64,000 nucleotides of DNA from Tetmemena sp. SeJ-2015 (taxonomy: Eukaryota > Ciliophora > Spirotrichea > Sporadotrichida > Oxytrichidae). The notes under the pieces were generated by a model, which had not been told where the DNA came from, searched no databases, and saw only the letters and a list, made by a program, of their open reading frames with translations. The DNA lies in the NCBI GenBank assembly GCA_027382625.1, contig JAJKFJ010022447.1, positions 102,298 to 166,297 of the forward strand, given 5' to 3'. Shown here piece after piece: positions 1 through 11,700 of the stretch (position 1 is its first letter; each line of letters begins with the position of its first letter). Both the position numbers and the translations under genes were made by a program.

Positions 1-43
1 TAGGATTCTCAGCGTCATATTGTGACATAGACCCGCCATTCTT

Positions 44-589
44 TCACTTACAAATTATCTTAATCTAAATAATATGTTTGTAAGTGATTGCCTCCGAAGG
101 GCACATAGCCTTGTTGCATTCTTCCGTATTGCAAAAATATGTTTATTCATACCTAATTTAATCATTTCTACCTTATTCTACGCAATGCTAATCATCAAAG
201 TCTTTCTTAAATTATCTGTAGGCCATAATAGAGACCACCATTGCGATTATCTCATAGGCTATGAGTAGATAGTAGAGCACAAGCATAAAAGTATTATCGT
301 AGAATAGTATCTGCGCGGTTTGGATACTCGATAGATTTAGAGTTAAGTCTAGTCCGACTGAGATCAGTACGAAGAAGATCTGGCAGAAATGCATTGTCGC
401 CCAAGTGATGTACAGTATCCAAAGGGGGAAGAGCTGCATGATCGCTGCAAAAGCACCGCTTATCATCAGCTTTGCAAAAATGGCAAAGTACTAGCCATAC
501 ATCAGATACCTCAGGCGACGGCGGTGGACTAGATTCTTAGGGCTTGGATGAATCAAGGGCTAGGCTGGGTCGGGAAAACAAAAATCCAT
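44..589 (-). CDS. Small multi-pass membrane protein, unknown function
   Basis: Read with TAA/TAG as Gln, an uninterrupted frame of 181 codons runs from an ATG at 589 to a TGA at 44-46. A short Pro-rich N-terminus is followed by RRRLRYLMYGQYFAIF and about four hydrophobic stretches (roughly residues 30-50, 52-72, 75-90 and 105-125). The tail is polar and holds several Cys. It resembles small uncharacterised membrane proteins common in ciliates, but no function can be assigned. A GTAAGT near the 3' end could be an intron donor, so the true C-terminus might lie beyond the window. The opposite-strand frame at 74-268 is a shadow. Confidence 0.6.
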
Positions 590-762
590 ATTTTTACTCA
601 GTCGTTTATTTATTAAAATTATAAGCAAATTGTTTTCAAACATTCTTACTTAGTTAGCAACTGTAATGAATTTAATCTCTTATTCAAATAAGCATTAAGA
701 TCAAAGAAAAATAGGCTTATTCTTTGATTATCAATATTAAGATCAGGTAGAGACATTAATGA
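590..762. other. AT-rich spacer
   Basis: About 170 bp of AT-rich sequence between the TGA of the channel gene and the start of the next minus-strand gene. No coding frame or recognisable site was seen. Confidence 0.5.
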
Positions 763-3700
763 TCAGGCCTCTGGAGCAACCAACTTAGCCTTGAGCTCTT
801 CGAGCATGGTGAAGACCTTTTGGTTCTCTTCCTTGACCTGAGTGATGGTCTTTTGGAGCTGCTGCTTGTAGTCTTCTTCAGCAGAGGAGATGCTCTTGAT
901 GATCTCAGATTCGACGCTAGAAGTGTGGTTGTTAACCTTGGCAATCATCTGCTCCAACTTGTAGTCGATGGCGTCACCCTTCTCCTTTAGCTCAGCAGCC
1001 ACATCGGAGGCGATGAGTAGATACTTAGTCTCGTCAGTAAAGGCCTACTTCATGTCATCAGGGATAAGGTAGGTGTTTTCAGCTATGATGTCTGCCTTCT
1101 CCTGGTAAGAAGCTTGAGCAGAGACAGAGTTAATCTTGGCGAAGGACTCTGAAATGATGGCGATCAACAGATTGAGCATGATGATCATGTTGAAGACTGT
1201 ACAGAGGATGAACAAAACCCACATGTAGGGGACTGCAACTTCTCCGAACTTGCCAGTATCGAAATCTCCCAAGATCATTCTGTAGCAGAAGGTGAAGAGG
1301 CCGACATAGGATTTGATGAACTGAAGGTCGTTGCCTTCCTCATCCTTAGTGTCTGGGTTGGAGGTAGAGATGCTTCTCATGGCATCTCCGAAGGCGACGA
1401 CTGTCAAGAGGACAATCAAGAGGAAGTGGCGCATGTCAATCATGACCTCAATGATGATTCTGATAAGGTAGCCAGTGGATTAGAAGATACGGAAGAAGAA
1501 GAGGAACTTGATCCACAGCATCAGACTCATGGTTGCTTGGAAAGATGCCTCTAAGCTCTGGTTGCTCATGCGCTTGATAATTGAGGTGGTTCCATCTGCG
1601 TTAGTGATAGTCTCCTCTCTCAGGTCGAACTCTCCGTTCATCTCAAGGATGACGAACACGAAGAGTAGGATAGGAGGCAAGAAATCGAGGTAGTTCCAGA
1701 AGGAGGTGAAATAGCTGAAGCCAGATTTGAAAAGCTGTCTCATCTCCATGTAGATGAAGTAGGCGGCAAAGATGAGAAGTGGTACCATGATCACGTAGTT
1801 CATGACCATCCACACATCGCTGGTTTGACGAAGCACATAGACTTCGTTCATATAGATCATGTAGAAGGCAAGGTAAGCCACGAAAGGATAGAACAGCTTT
1901 GTAAGGGTATACTGCTTAACAAGGGGCCATTTGTACTCAATCAGTTTCTTAATAGGCTTGAGAGTGAACAACTCCATCTGCTGAGTGTTTGCTAAAGCAG
2001 CCATGAACTCATGAGAAGCCTCATCTGTGAAAGTGTGAATCTTTGGAATATCAACGAACTCAAGTAGCAAAAAGATGTTGAAAAATTAAAACAGAGCTAT
2101 GTTTAGCAGTTCAGATTCAATTGGAGCAGGTTGAAGGATTCCATCAATATCTTCTTGATTATACCAGTAAGAGGAAACGCTAACTCCTGGGTTTTCCTTG
2201 ACCTTGATCATACCTTTCTTGATCTTGGTGACCTGGTCTGTTTGTAGTAGGCGAGAGTTGATATAATCTCCAATAGAGGGGAGTTCTCTCTCAATGAGCA
2301 TGGGTAGAGTGTGATGAATTGCTCTCATACATTTTCTTATAGAGAAATGTGAGAATTTTATGGATGCTCTTGAGTGGTGGTCATAGTCATAGCCAGCTAG
2401 GTATCCAAGCATCATATCAAGTCCCTTGTAGTCTTGCTTATCCTTGAGGATATCCATGGGAGACTTGCCTTCGAAGTTTACCAAGAAGGGCACTTCGTAC
2501 TTTATCTCAGTTCTGTCCTCTGCGTTAGGCTGGCAGATTTCCATAATGGCCTCGATCAACTCAGAGTTGTCGGCCAACTCGTGCAAGAAGGTATTACCAC
2601 CGGGAAGGATGTTTCAAAATATAAATTAAGAAGAATGGAATAATTAGCTCTATTTAACTTCCCATTATCAATGATTGATAGTTCTGATATGAAAATTGAT
2701 TCAAATAATCTCAGTCATTAAGAATAGATAGGTAATGCTCTAAGTCAGATTAAGATAAGACTACTCTCGAAGAGATTGATCACTGAGCAGGCAGCTTCTC
2801 TGAAATCTCTTTGATGACCTCCATCATCTTTTGGTTTTCGTCCTTCACACTCTGGAGCACCTTGTCCAAGTCTGATTTGGATAGCTCTCTGAACTCCTTT
2901 ATCTTTTCGTTAAGAGCATTTTGGATTGTGATAGCATGGTTGGTGATTCTGGAGGAGATCATGTCTAGCTTGTAGTCAAGGTCGTCTCCCTTCTCCTTCA
3001 TCTCCTGCTCCACGTCTGTTGCGATGAGTAGGTAGATGTTAGGCTCGCAGAACCGCTTTCTCCTTCTCTCGGGGATGAGATAGTCGTTCTCAGCAATCAT
3101 ACCAGCCTTCTCCTGATAAGAGGCTTGCACTGAAACTTCGTTGATGCGGGCGAAGGACTCTGAGATGATGGCGACCAAGAGGTTAAGCATGATAATCATA
3201 TTGAAGACTGTGCAAAGCACGAATAGGATCCACACATAGGGTACTGCGACTAGACCGAAGTTATAGGTGTCGAAATCTCCCAATACCATTCTGTAGGTGT
3301 AGGTGATGGAGTCGATGTAGGAGCCCACGAATTGGGAGGAGTTGCCACTCTCGTCAGGGACTTCCTCATTGGAGGTGGAGATGCTGCGCATAGCGTCTCC
3401 GAAGGCAACCATGGTGAGGAACATAATAAGGAGGAAGTGACGCATGTCTACGCACACCTCAATAATAATCCTGATCAAATAACCAGTACTCTTGAAGATA
3501 CGCAGGAAGTAGAGGAACTTGAGCCACAGGATTAGACTCATGGTGGCTTGTAGGGAGGCCTCAAGAGTAGGAGCACCTCTGTTGTCAAACACTCCAATTG
3601 CAGCTAGAGGGATGAAGACAATAAGCAAGAAGGGTGGGATCAAGTCCAAGTAGTTCCAAACTGAAGTGAGGTAGCTAAGTCCTTCGTGTCTAAGCTTTAA

Positions 3701-6700
3701 AATGAAGTTAAGTTGGCAATTTTATCGCTGCTGAACCTCGTTGTTGACGAAATAGAGTGAGAAGGCAAGTAGAGGAACCATGAATCCGTAGTTGATCCAC
3801 ATCCAGTCATCGTTAAGCTCTCTCTTATAGAAGATGTAGTTCATGTACACTAGGTAGGAAGAGAGGAATCCAACGAAAGGAATGAATAGTTTCTTGATAG
3901 TGAATTCTCTAGTTAAGGGCCACTTGTACTCTATAATTCTTCTGACTGCTTTACAGTCGAATACCTACATGTCTTGGGTTTAAGCAAGTGCTTCGAAGAA
4001 TTCAACTGCTAGGGGTTCGTAGGTATGAATACTGGGGATGTCCACAAATTCTAGTCTGATTAAAAAGAGAAATACACACTCACACACATACGCATACTGT
4101 AATGATTTCAGACTCTATGGGTGCTGGCATGAACATCTTGTCTTAGTCCTTGGGAGTGAGCCAGAATGGAGCGACAGATATACCTGTGGAGTTTGTCTAT
4201 CTGATGCAACCCTTCTTAATCTTCTAAGTAGCCTCAGTCTGGCAGAGTCTTGAGTCAAGGTAAGACACCAATTGAGGAAGCTCGCGCTCTACCAACAAAG
4301 GAAGCACTGCTTACATTCAACTCTTATTATGAATTAAGAATTGGGTTTTGGAGATTTAAGAAAAATTTAATTATGATTGCTCTTGAGTGGTGGTCTTAAA
4401 AATATTAAATCTTGTCCTCCTATCTCGCCCTCATAAAATAAAAGATTTGGGAGGAGGAAGGATGTTGTAGATGAGTCTTTGAACTTGCTCAGAATCAATT
4501 TAAGATGCTTCAATCTCACCGGCTTCAAGCTGCTCGATAAGGTTCCAGTGGAGGAAGGTGAAACTGAGATCAGCTACATGTCTTAACTTGGTGTAGTGAA
4601 CGTTGTAGTCTACGGTGTTGAGCACTTGGTAGAGTGCATGAGGGTCTCTCTTCTTGTCGAGGAGATAGGCAGACTTGAACTGCTGGTACTTTCTCTACAT
4701 AAAAAAGTATTTAAAGCTAATCTCTTGAGTCTCTCGAAAGTGTCGAAGGTGTGTTTCTCTGGGTTTTCATAGTCATAGGGGTCGCAAGGAGGAGGGTCAA
4801 TGTAGTAGTGGTTGTTGTTGCAGAGGTCCTTGTCGAAGAGTGGGATGCGGTTGAACTCGATCTCCTTGAAGTTGTTCTTCAGGTCGACCAGTCTCTCGAT
4901 ACCCTCGTGGTTGATGATCTTGACGGTGTCGTTGTTAACCCACAAGAACTGGTGAGACACGTGCACGAAGTCGTCCTCCTTATTGGGGCTGGACATAAGC
5001 CACTCGGGAATGATGTGTCTGATCTCCTGGGTGAATGAGTCACGGATCAAGAAAGTCCTGTTCTTTCTATCGACATCCAAGTACATGGAGAAATCGTGGG
5101 AGAAGATGTAGGGGAACTGGCACTGAGAGATCAGATCAGTAGGGAAGTTGCTGAATCTGTGCACCTACTACCAAGTCACATGGTTGCCCTGGCCTTGCAC
5201 CTTCTTGTAGAGGAAATAACGTTGGTTGACTAAATGCTCATACATGTATTCAGTGTCTTGGGAGAAGAAGATATTCTGCACTTATCGTTGTTCATAGAAT
5301 GGATGCACGAAAGATAAGTGCTCCTTTACTTCGCGCTCATTGATGATCTCAATAAGTTTCCAGTGGTAGAAGTTCTTCTCGGCTTTCTTGACGTAGGAGA
5401 CCTGACTCTTGATATTGCTCTTGGTCATGAGGGGGTCGAAGAAGGTGTTCTCATCATACTCTGCGATAGACTACTTGCTCTTGATGAGGATCTTGTTCTA
5501 CCACTCTCGTAGGTAGGTGAAATTTTCATCGTGGCACATGTAGACCTCGTAGTTGGAGTAGTCTTGTCCAGTTTTGTTGGCTGAGAGGTTCCACTCCATG
5601 CGAATCTTACCGGTCATGACTCCCCAGGTGCGGAGGTGGTTGTTCTTGTCGAGGGTCACAAACTTATCGTCAATGACTCTGGCAGCTAAGTAGTTGGGTC
5701 TGTTCTCCATACCGATGAATGATATGGTGTTTCTGTGGAGAACAGGCACGACCTCGATGGCATCGTAGGAGGAGAGGAAGACCAGTCTCTAGTTGGAGTG
5801 AGAGAAGTCAATAAGGCCTTGGCAACCGACCTGCATAGAACTGAGCAAGTAAGATAGGTCCTGATCCTTCTCAATAACGTTCTCAATATCGTAGAGGCGG
5901 AAACCGGAAGATCTTGTCTTGATCATGGTTGGGTTAGACTTGTGGCACAAAGTGTAGAGGTAGTTGTTGTCGGAGAAGTAAAGACCCACACAGTTAAATT
6001 CAAAATGATCATTATCTTTGTTGATCTAATTTATTGAGTTTTGTTCTTCGTAGGTCTTGGTCTCGTTGGTCTTGATGTCAATCTTATAGAAGTTGCTGTT
6101 GTCCACCAAGAACATGTATCAATTAATTCAAATGACTTCATCTTCATCATAATAGTCGATTATAATTTTGCTATCTCTCGTCCTTGAACCTGACTCCGGA
6201 ATGGATCATGCCGCCCATGTCGGGCACATTCATAAGCTCATAGAGTTTGTTGACGACGGGCTTTTCTTCGCCCATTACCAGCTCGAACAAGTAGATATTG
6301 TCAGTGATCTGGCAAAGGAACTCAGTCTTATCGCTGGGAGAGAACATGAACACGAAGTTTGTCTCACTGTTGAGGAAGGGGTAGTCCTCGTCTGTGAAGG
6401 TGTAGAGCTGCCTCTTGTGGAGGATGTTCAAAAAGAAGTTGTAGCCTGACTCCTTGTCTGGGTTCTCCTCCCTAGTCAGCACGAAAGACCATTGGTTCTC
6501 ATCTCTGTCGGTGTCTAAAGTTACTAACTCTCCTTTACAAGCGTGCTCTAGCTCTTGGTCCACAGAGTACTCCTCAGACTCTGGGTCCTCGTTTCCTCTA
6601 GTGTTAATGAACTTAATCCTTCCATCATAATATAAGAACTATTGATCTCAACTTAATATCAGTAAGCAACACTACGACTTCGAATTGCTCATTCTCATCG

Positions 6701-8318
6701 AGTAGTCTGTAGATCTGCTCAACCTAGGCGTCAAACTCGTAGTGGCGAATCCACTTCTGCTTAAGCACACTGAAGAAGGAGACCACATGACCGTGGGCGA
6801 CGAGCATGAAGGTCTTGATGAACACGAAGCTGTTGAAGAGCTTGCAGTGGTTCTTTATCTTCTAGTAGAAGATGTTGGGGAAGATCAAACCCTTTCTCTG
6901 CTCACCTTCGTCTAAGCACATTCTGGTGGTCAGTTCCGTCTTAATAGAGCGGATATCAGCCTTTCCTATCTGTAAGAAGAGCTCATCGAAGGTAGTCTCG
7001 ATTGCGTAGATTGTATCAGGAGGGTTATCAACTGACGAGATTCTAGCACAGTTGTAAATAGAGATAAGAGAACTCGAAATTATGATACTAGGGCTTAGAG
7101 TTTAATAGATATCGAGCTTGCTGGATTCACGGAGAGCAAGAGCACCTAGATCTCCCCACTTGTTAACTGAGTAGGAAAACTTGGTGACTGGGTCGAATCT
7201 GTCGTTTCTGGGAACCACTTCTCTGTACTGAGTGAATTCGTAGTCGAAGTCCTCTCCAACTGCCTTAAAACAAACCACACTAGGTAATCAATCAGCATGC
7301 ATTCTTTAAGCTCCTTGTTGTTGATGACAAGCATGTTGAAGTCAATCTGGTTGTCGAGAGTCTCCATAGCTACGATAAGGTTAGTAACATCACTGTCGTT
7401 TGTGAAGCTGATGAGCTAGTGGATCTTCATGTCCTCGGGGGAGATGGTGGCCACCTCGCTCTCGGGATCCACGGTGATTCTGTTCTCAGAGCCGTCCTCG
7501 TAGTCATCAATCAAGTTAATGAGCTTGATATTCTTGGGAGAGGCAATGAGGACTACGCTATCGTGATACTGCATGAACTTGTACTCAGGGTCTTGGATGA
7601 AGTCCTCAATGAGGACGGTGGCGTTCTTCTTTGAGAGGTTAACGAGGTGGAAGCAGTCGTGGTTCTCGTCTGGGTTCTCAGTCTTGAACATGAAGTACTC
7701 GTTGTTGATGCTCCACTTGGTAATCTCACCTACCACCAATTAAGTAATTTGAAAAGTGAGATAGAGAATGTAAGAGTAACTCCTTATAGGTGTTTGAATC
7801 TGATCGCAGTTGGGGAACATGATCAGCATTATTGGAATTAAAATCCAGTGATTAAAATGGGGCACAGAGGATATGTGACTTACTTCTGAGAGGCTTCTCG
7901 TAGACCTTCTTGTTGTCGGTCTTGCTCCACACTTGGAGGAGGAACTTGGCACCTCCGTGGTACTTCTGGATCTCTGAGGAGATGGAGACAAGGATTGGGC
8001 AGTACTCCATGTTCTCTGCGTTCAGGCATGTGGACTTGATGATGTACAGCTCTACTTAAATATTAATCTATTCATACTTTAATATTCGCTTTTGTTTTTA
8101 CAAAGATATGATAAGCACGGCTGATCAGGTATTCTGAGTGGGTTCTTACGTCTCAAGTTAATACAATTATAATATGGTTAACTTTGTAGGTGATTTCTTC
8201 TAGGAAGCTGTAGGAGGTACGCTTGTCGGTGAGGAAGGGTTGAGTGTAGGGTTTGGCATTGGCCGATGCAGGTGCTATACAAGTTAATTCCCAGGATATA
8301 TATCTTACGTCTACTCAT
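763..8318 (-). CDS. Giant ion-channel protein, copy A (germline form, contains IESs)
   Basis: The gene starts at ATG 8318 (MSRR, then an intron) and ends at TGA 763-765. The N-terminal half (8318 to about 4470) holds many short beta-rich blocks that look like degenerate propeller repeats. An ankyrin-like linker follows (LPGGNTFLHELADN, about 2600-2385). Then comes a six-segment ion-transport domain (about 2070-1080) with the pore-side motif FGDAMRSIS, the segment MILGDFDTGKFG and a last helix with MIIMLNLLIAIISESFAKI. A coiled-coil tail ends in KLVAPEA. The same order is found at 32401-38960, which serves as reference. The frame is continuous only if the 1.85 kb interval between 11 bp repeats at 2603-2613 and 4456-4466 is removed, together with the short IESs at 2326-2370 and 2070-2108. 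Selectivity and gating cannot be read from the sequence. Exact exon borders in the N-terminal half are not resolved. Confidence 0.7.
2070..2108. other. IES, 39 bp, pointer TAGCA (copy A)
   Basis: TAGCA is repeated at 2065-2069 and 2104-2108. Removal drops a hydrophobic insert and joins PAPIESELL to LEFVDIPKIH. Copy B carries a 46 bp IES at the homologous place and copy C has none. Confidence 0.6.
2326..2370. other. IES, 45 bp, pointer TGCTCT (copy A)
   Basis: TGCTCT is repeated at 2320-2325 and 2365-2370. Removal changes the encoded DHHSRA..LPMLIERELP to exactly the length of copy C (DHHSRALTELMPFIVEKQLP). Copy B has an IES at the same place. Confidence 0.7.
2780..4395 (-). CDS. Channel body copy B, nested in the IES of copy A, no N-terminal half
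   Basis: This minus-strand channel body runs from a DHHSRA block (4378-4395) to a TGA at 2780-2782. It contains ERELPQLVSYLDSRL, the membrane domain (WPLTREFTIKKLFIPFVGFL, MRHFLLIMFLTMVAFGDAM, ILFVLCTVFNMIIMLNLL) and a coiled-coil tail ending EKLPAQ. It is a clear paralogue of copies A and C. As it stands it is frameshifted and interrupted. Removing pointer-flanked pieces at 4312-4381 (AGCA), 4062-4107 (AATCA) and 3697-3729 (AGC) gives one open frame that aligns with A and C. It lacks the propeller-like half and the ankyrin-like linker. Either those come from shared segments of copy A, or this is a truncated duplicate. The restored frame argues against simple decay. Confidence 0.65.
3697..3729. 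other. IES, 33 bp, pointer GCT (copy B)
   Basis: GCT flanks the piece (3694-3696 and 3727-3729). Removal gives NNEVQQLRHEGLSYL, equal in length to QNEIFQMRTDGLSYL of copy C. No GT..AG pair fits this alignment. Confidence 0.65.
4062..4107. other. IES, 46 bp, pointer TGATT (copy B)
   Basis: TGATT is repeated at 4057-4061 and 4103-4107. The piece contains an in-frame TGA and is not a multiple of three. Removal brings PAPIESEI into the frame of RLEFVDIPSIH. Confidence 0.75.
4312..4381. other. IES, 70 bp, pointer TGCT (copy B)
   Basis: TGCT is repeated at 4308-4311 and 4378-4381. Removal joins DHHSRA to VLPLLVERELPQL in frame. It lies at the same coding position as the 45 bp IES of copy A. Confidence 0.65.
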
Positions 8319-8734
8319 TGCTAAATACAATATACACACACTTATATACTATATATGATATGCTGAGATATGTGTGCAAAGTAATAGTAAAGTAATAAAT
8401 ATTATAAACTGGCGTGCCCCTCACTCACAAATTAAAGAGCGAATAGTTAATATCCTTGCTACTTCAGACACAGCACATTTAATCAGAACTCAACTACTCT
8501 ACATCAGATTCTTCCTACAAGCAAAAATATATAAACATGATCCTCATAATGAATTTCAATTTTCAATGAAATAGATTAAGAAAATAAAGTCTGATTGCTT
8601 TTTAGAGACAAGCAACTATTAATTGAATATGCGAATGTTGTTATTGTTATTATAGACTCAAAGGGTGGTTGAATTATTTTAAGCGAGAGAGTGAGGAGGA
8701 TTTATTAACAGCGAGATTAAACTAATAAACCAAA
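8319..8734. other. Divergent promoter region, AT-rich
   Basis: About 415 bp between the minus-strand channel start and the plus-strand start at 8735. It has short (CA)n and (TA)n runs near 8330-8360. No coding frame was judged real. Confidence 0.4.
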
Positions 8735-11700
8735 ATGAATCGTTTTCAATATATCGATTCGCAAAATAACGCAGGAGGTGCAGCCGACCACTCCTTCTCC
8801 TCCCACTACTCCATCAATTCAGAAAAAAGAATATACTTGAATTTATATTCTCTCTGTGATTATAATATATTCAGATGAGAGTGTATCTCCTAGGAGAACT
8901 CCTCCCTTGGGTGATAAAAAATCTAAGAAGATTGAGGACACGGAAAGTGAAAATGGAGAAGTATAGCCACTAACTATAAGCAAAGAGGAAAAGTAGATCG
9001 CCACATAGTAGCACACAAATAAAAATGGAGCTTCGCCAAGTCAGTAAGCTGAAAACCAAAGTCAAGTGGAGAAAACAGATCAAAGGAAAAATGATGAACC
9101 CAATAAATAAGGCTAAACTTAAGGAGCAAAGAGAAGTAATCAGGAAGATGCAGACTCTCCGAGGGGAGAGAGTGATTTCAAATCAGAGGTATTTAATCAC
9201 GAGAGAGACGGAGATTAAGACTCAGATTCAAGTCAATTCATAAATAATCAAAATCCCACATCTAACTTGAATCCTCCTAATAATTTGGGCGTAGCCAGTG
9301 GAGGAGCTTTCAGTTCTCCTATGGTGAGATAAGCTACGATGATCAAGGGCACTCCTTAAGGACATTCTTTTACACCTGGAGGTGGGGAGACTCTGGGTCT
9401 AAAAAAGCAAGTGACAATTTAACAGGAGGGTGGTGGTCTTAACAGAACTAATACGAGGCTCAGGATGGACAGAGTACATGGTAATTAAAGTGGCACCACT
9501 CCCAATTAGTCACCAGCTTACCCCCATTCTCATAACTAGAAGTAAACTCCAATCTAAGCAGCCGCAAATCCATAACATAGTTTATTTATTAAACATGCAT
9601 AGAAAGAAGCGATATCTCTTTTCCCAATAACAGCCACCAATAAACCAGAGGAGATGGCAAAAGAGGAGCCTAATCCTTTTTAGACTCCTTTTCAATCCCA
9701 GATTCATAACATTCTAGATGTGAACACCGATTTGTTCGACTCTCATCCACTTGAATCTTCTCCAGATTACTTTTAAGAAAGTTAGAAAGGGAATAGTAAA
9801 TTGGAAGATCCTTGTTTGGCAAAGAAGCAAAGAAGGCAGAGGAAAAGAAAGGAGAGAGGTTAATTGAGCAAGAGAACTCAAAATATTAACATCAATACTC
9901 TGCCAAATGAAAACTTGCAAACTCTAAATCAGTCAATTGTGTATCCATTGAGTTTTTAACTATAGAGGAAGAAGACTAAGATCCCAACGTCATTTAATTT
10001 AAATGTTCTCTCTATATTGAATAATCTTAATATTTAAGAAGAGCCCTTTCTAGAATAACTGCAAACTGATCTACTCAATATTTTTTGCAAAGTTTAAAAT
10101 TTCTAAATGATCGTCTTGAGGGGAATGAATCTGAGCGCAACATAGACAACTTAGTAGACACTTACAATTCTCCTCCTCAAATGAGGCCTGCAGTAAACTA
10201 GTTATAATTCAATGCTGCTCCTCAATCTTCCTTTATCAGTAAAGAGGAATAGTTGAGGGTAACACCCCAAGACAACCTCTAACTTCAAAATCAATAAAGA
10301 CTATTGAATGAGCAGCCTCAAATCACTCTTTAGCAACCACCACTCCGCTAAAAGACAATGAGCTAGAGATTTAGAAATGCCAACTAGGATCAAGATAGAA
10401 TCGATGATTTGGAGGATGGAGGTCCCATCCGATAGATCTCTCATCCATCTTAGTTGCAACTACCTCAAACCAATAACTCTCAGCGCAACATCGATAAACG
10501 CCAGTCTACCATATCAGTAATCGAACTCACAAGCATCAATGGAGATCTGCAGAAGTTAATCTTTGATGAGCAGAGTTAGCGATCCAAGCCTTCAGCTTCT
10601 GGAAGAGGAGCTCAAGATAACATGAGCACAGCTTCTGGAAAAATAGTGCAGAACTAGCCTATCCTAAGGATAAAGAAAACTCTCAAGCCCATCAATTTCA
10701 AAAACATGGAGGATGATAACCTCTCTGCCAGCTATAAAAGTAGTATGCATGAGAATGCAGCTGGCACTTAGTAAACTCCATTTTCTCACCAGACTTCTGG
10801 AATATAGAGGACGATTACTCGAAACCTGAGAGAGATACAGGTTAAGAGAAAGTAAGAGATCAGTGAAACACGATAGTCAGTCTCCAGCTTCATAAATGAG
10901 AACAAGATTTTGGAGCAGCTCAAGAAGGAGACACAAGAGTTTTAGAATCAGCGACCACTAGTCAACATTTAGATTGAGGAGAACAAGTCAAACACTCAAG
11001 GTACCAAGTAGAATTAATTTTTGAGTAGATAATATTTTTGAATTCCTTGGAAAACTCATTGGATATCCATCATCAACGAAAAGAAAGCTTAGTTATGATA
11101 GGTGGGTCAGTGGAGGGAAGTGCGCATGAGGGGCATCACGCAGATGTAGATCTGGGATCCGTTATTAAAGAGTAAGAGAGTCATACCTCACCCTTAAATA
11201 ACAACAAAGGTCACAAGAAGAAAGTGACGGTCATTTCAAAGTTCATCACTATTTACTCCATTCAATTTACGATTCTATTTTTAAAAGAAGAACATAAAGA
11301 ACTTGAAGCAACGTTTGCAAGATATGCACTCAAAGTAGAGTAAGTAAACGAAGCAGGGCTCTTCTAAGAATCACTCCACAATTGAGGGAACAAAGGAGAA
11401 TTAGAATCAATCAATAGTCAGTGGAGCCACACTCCCTTAGGCCCTTCCTAGAAGCAACAGCCTAGACTAAAAGGATGAAAGGGAATCTAAGAAAGCTATT
11501 CTCTAGTAGCAAATAAGCAGCCTCATCAAGATCAAGAAATCAGTCAAGGGAAAGAAAAAGAACTAAGCAACATGATATCCACTTTTCTTATTGCCTATAT
11601 TTAATTAAGGTGTGAGGAATCAATTATTGGCAAGGGAGCAGTAGCTTAATGAAAGTGCAGGAGGTGGACGAGTGGGCAACGAACACAACCTCAGCTAAAA

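Larger units (their letters stand above)
2603..4466. other. 1.85 kb IES-like interval flanked by 11 bp pointers
   Basis: GGAAGGATGTT occurs exactly at 2603-2613 and at 4456-4466. In minus sense the upstream segment ends in the codons for LIYNILP and the downstream one begins with ILPGGNTFLHE. Joining them through one copy of the repeat gives LIYNILPGGNTFLHE in frame, matching copy C (LLYNILPGGDTILHK). Without removal a TGA lies directly upstream of the ankyrin-like part. There is no GT..AG. The interval holds the channel copy B body. Confidence 0.75.

Noticed and set aside
1508..1693. Plus-strand open frames over the channel genes (also 3332-3535, 4751-5038, 6168-6449, 32344-32781)
   Set aside because: They are antisense shadows of well-supported minus-strand coding sequence and show no family features.
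2780..4395. Copy B as a simple pseudogene
   Set aside because: Its frameshifts and stop vanish when three pointer-flanked pieces are removed, and conserved positions are kept. Truncation remains possible, so this is only partly rejected.
8330..8360. Short (CA)n/(TA)n run as a regulatory element
   Set aside because: Simple-sequence drift in AT-rich spacer; no support for a site.
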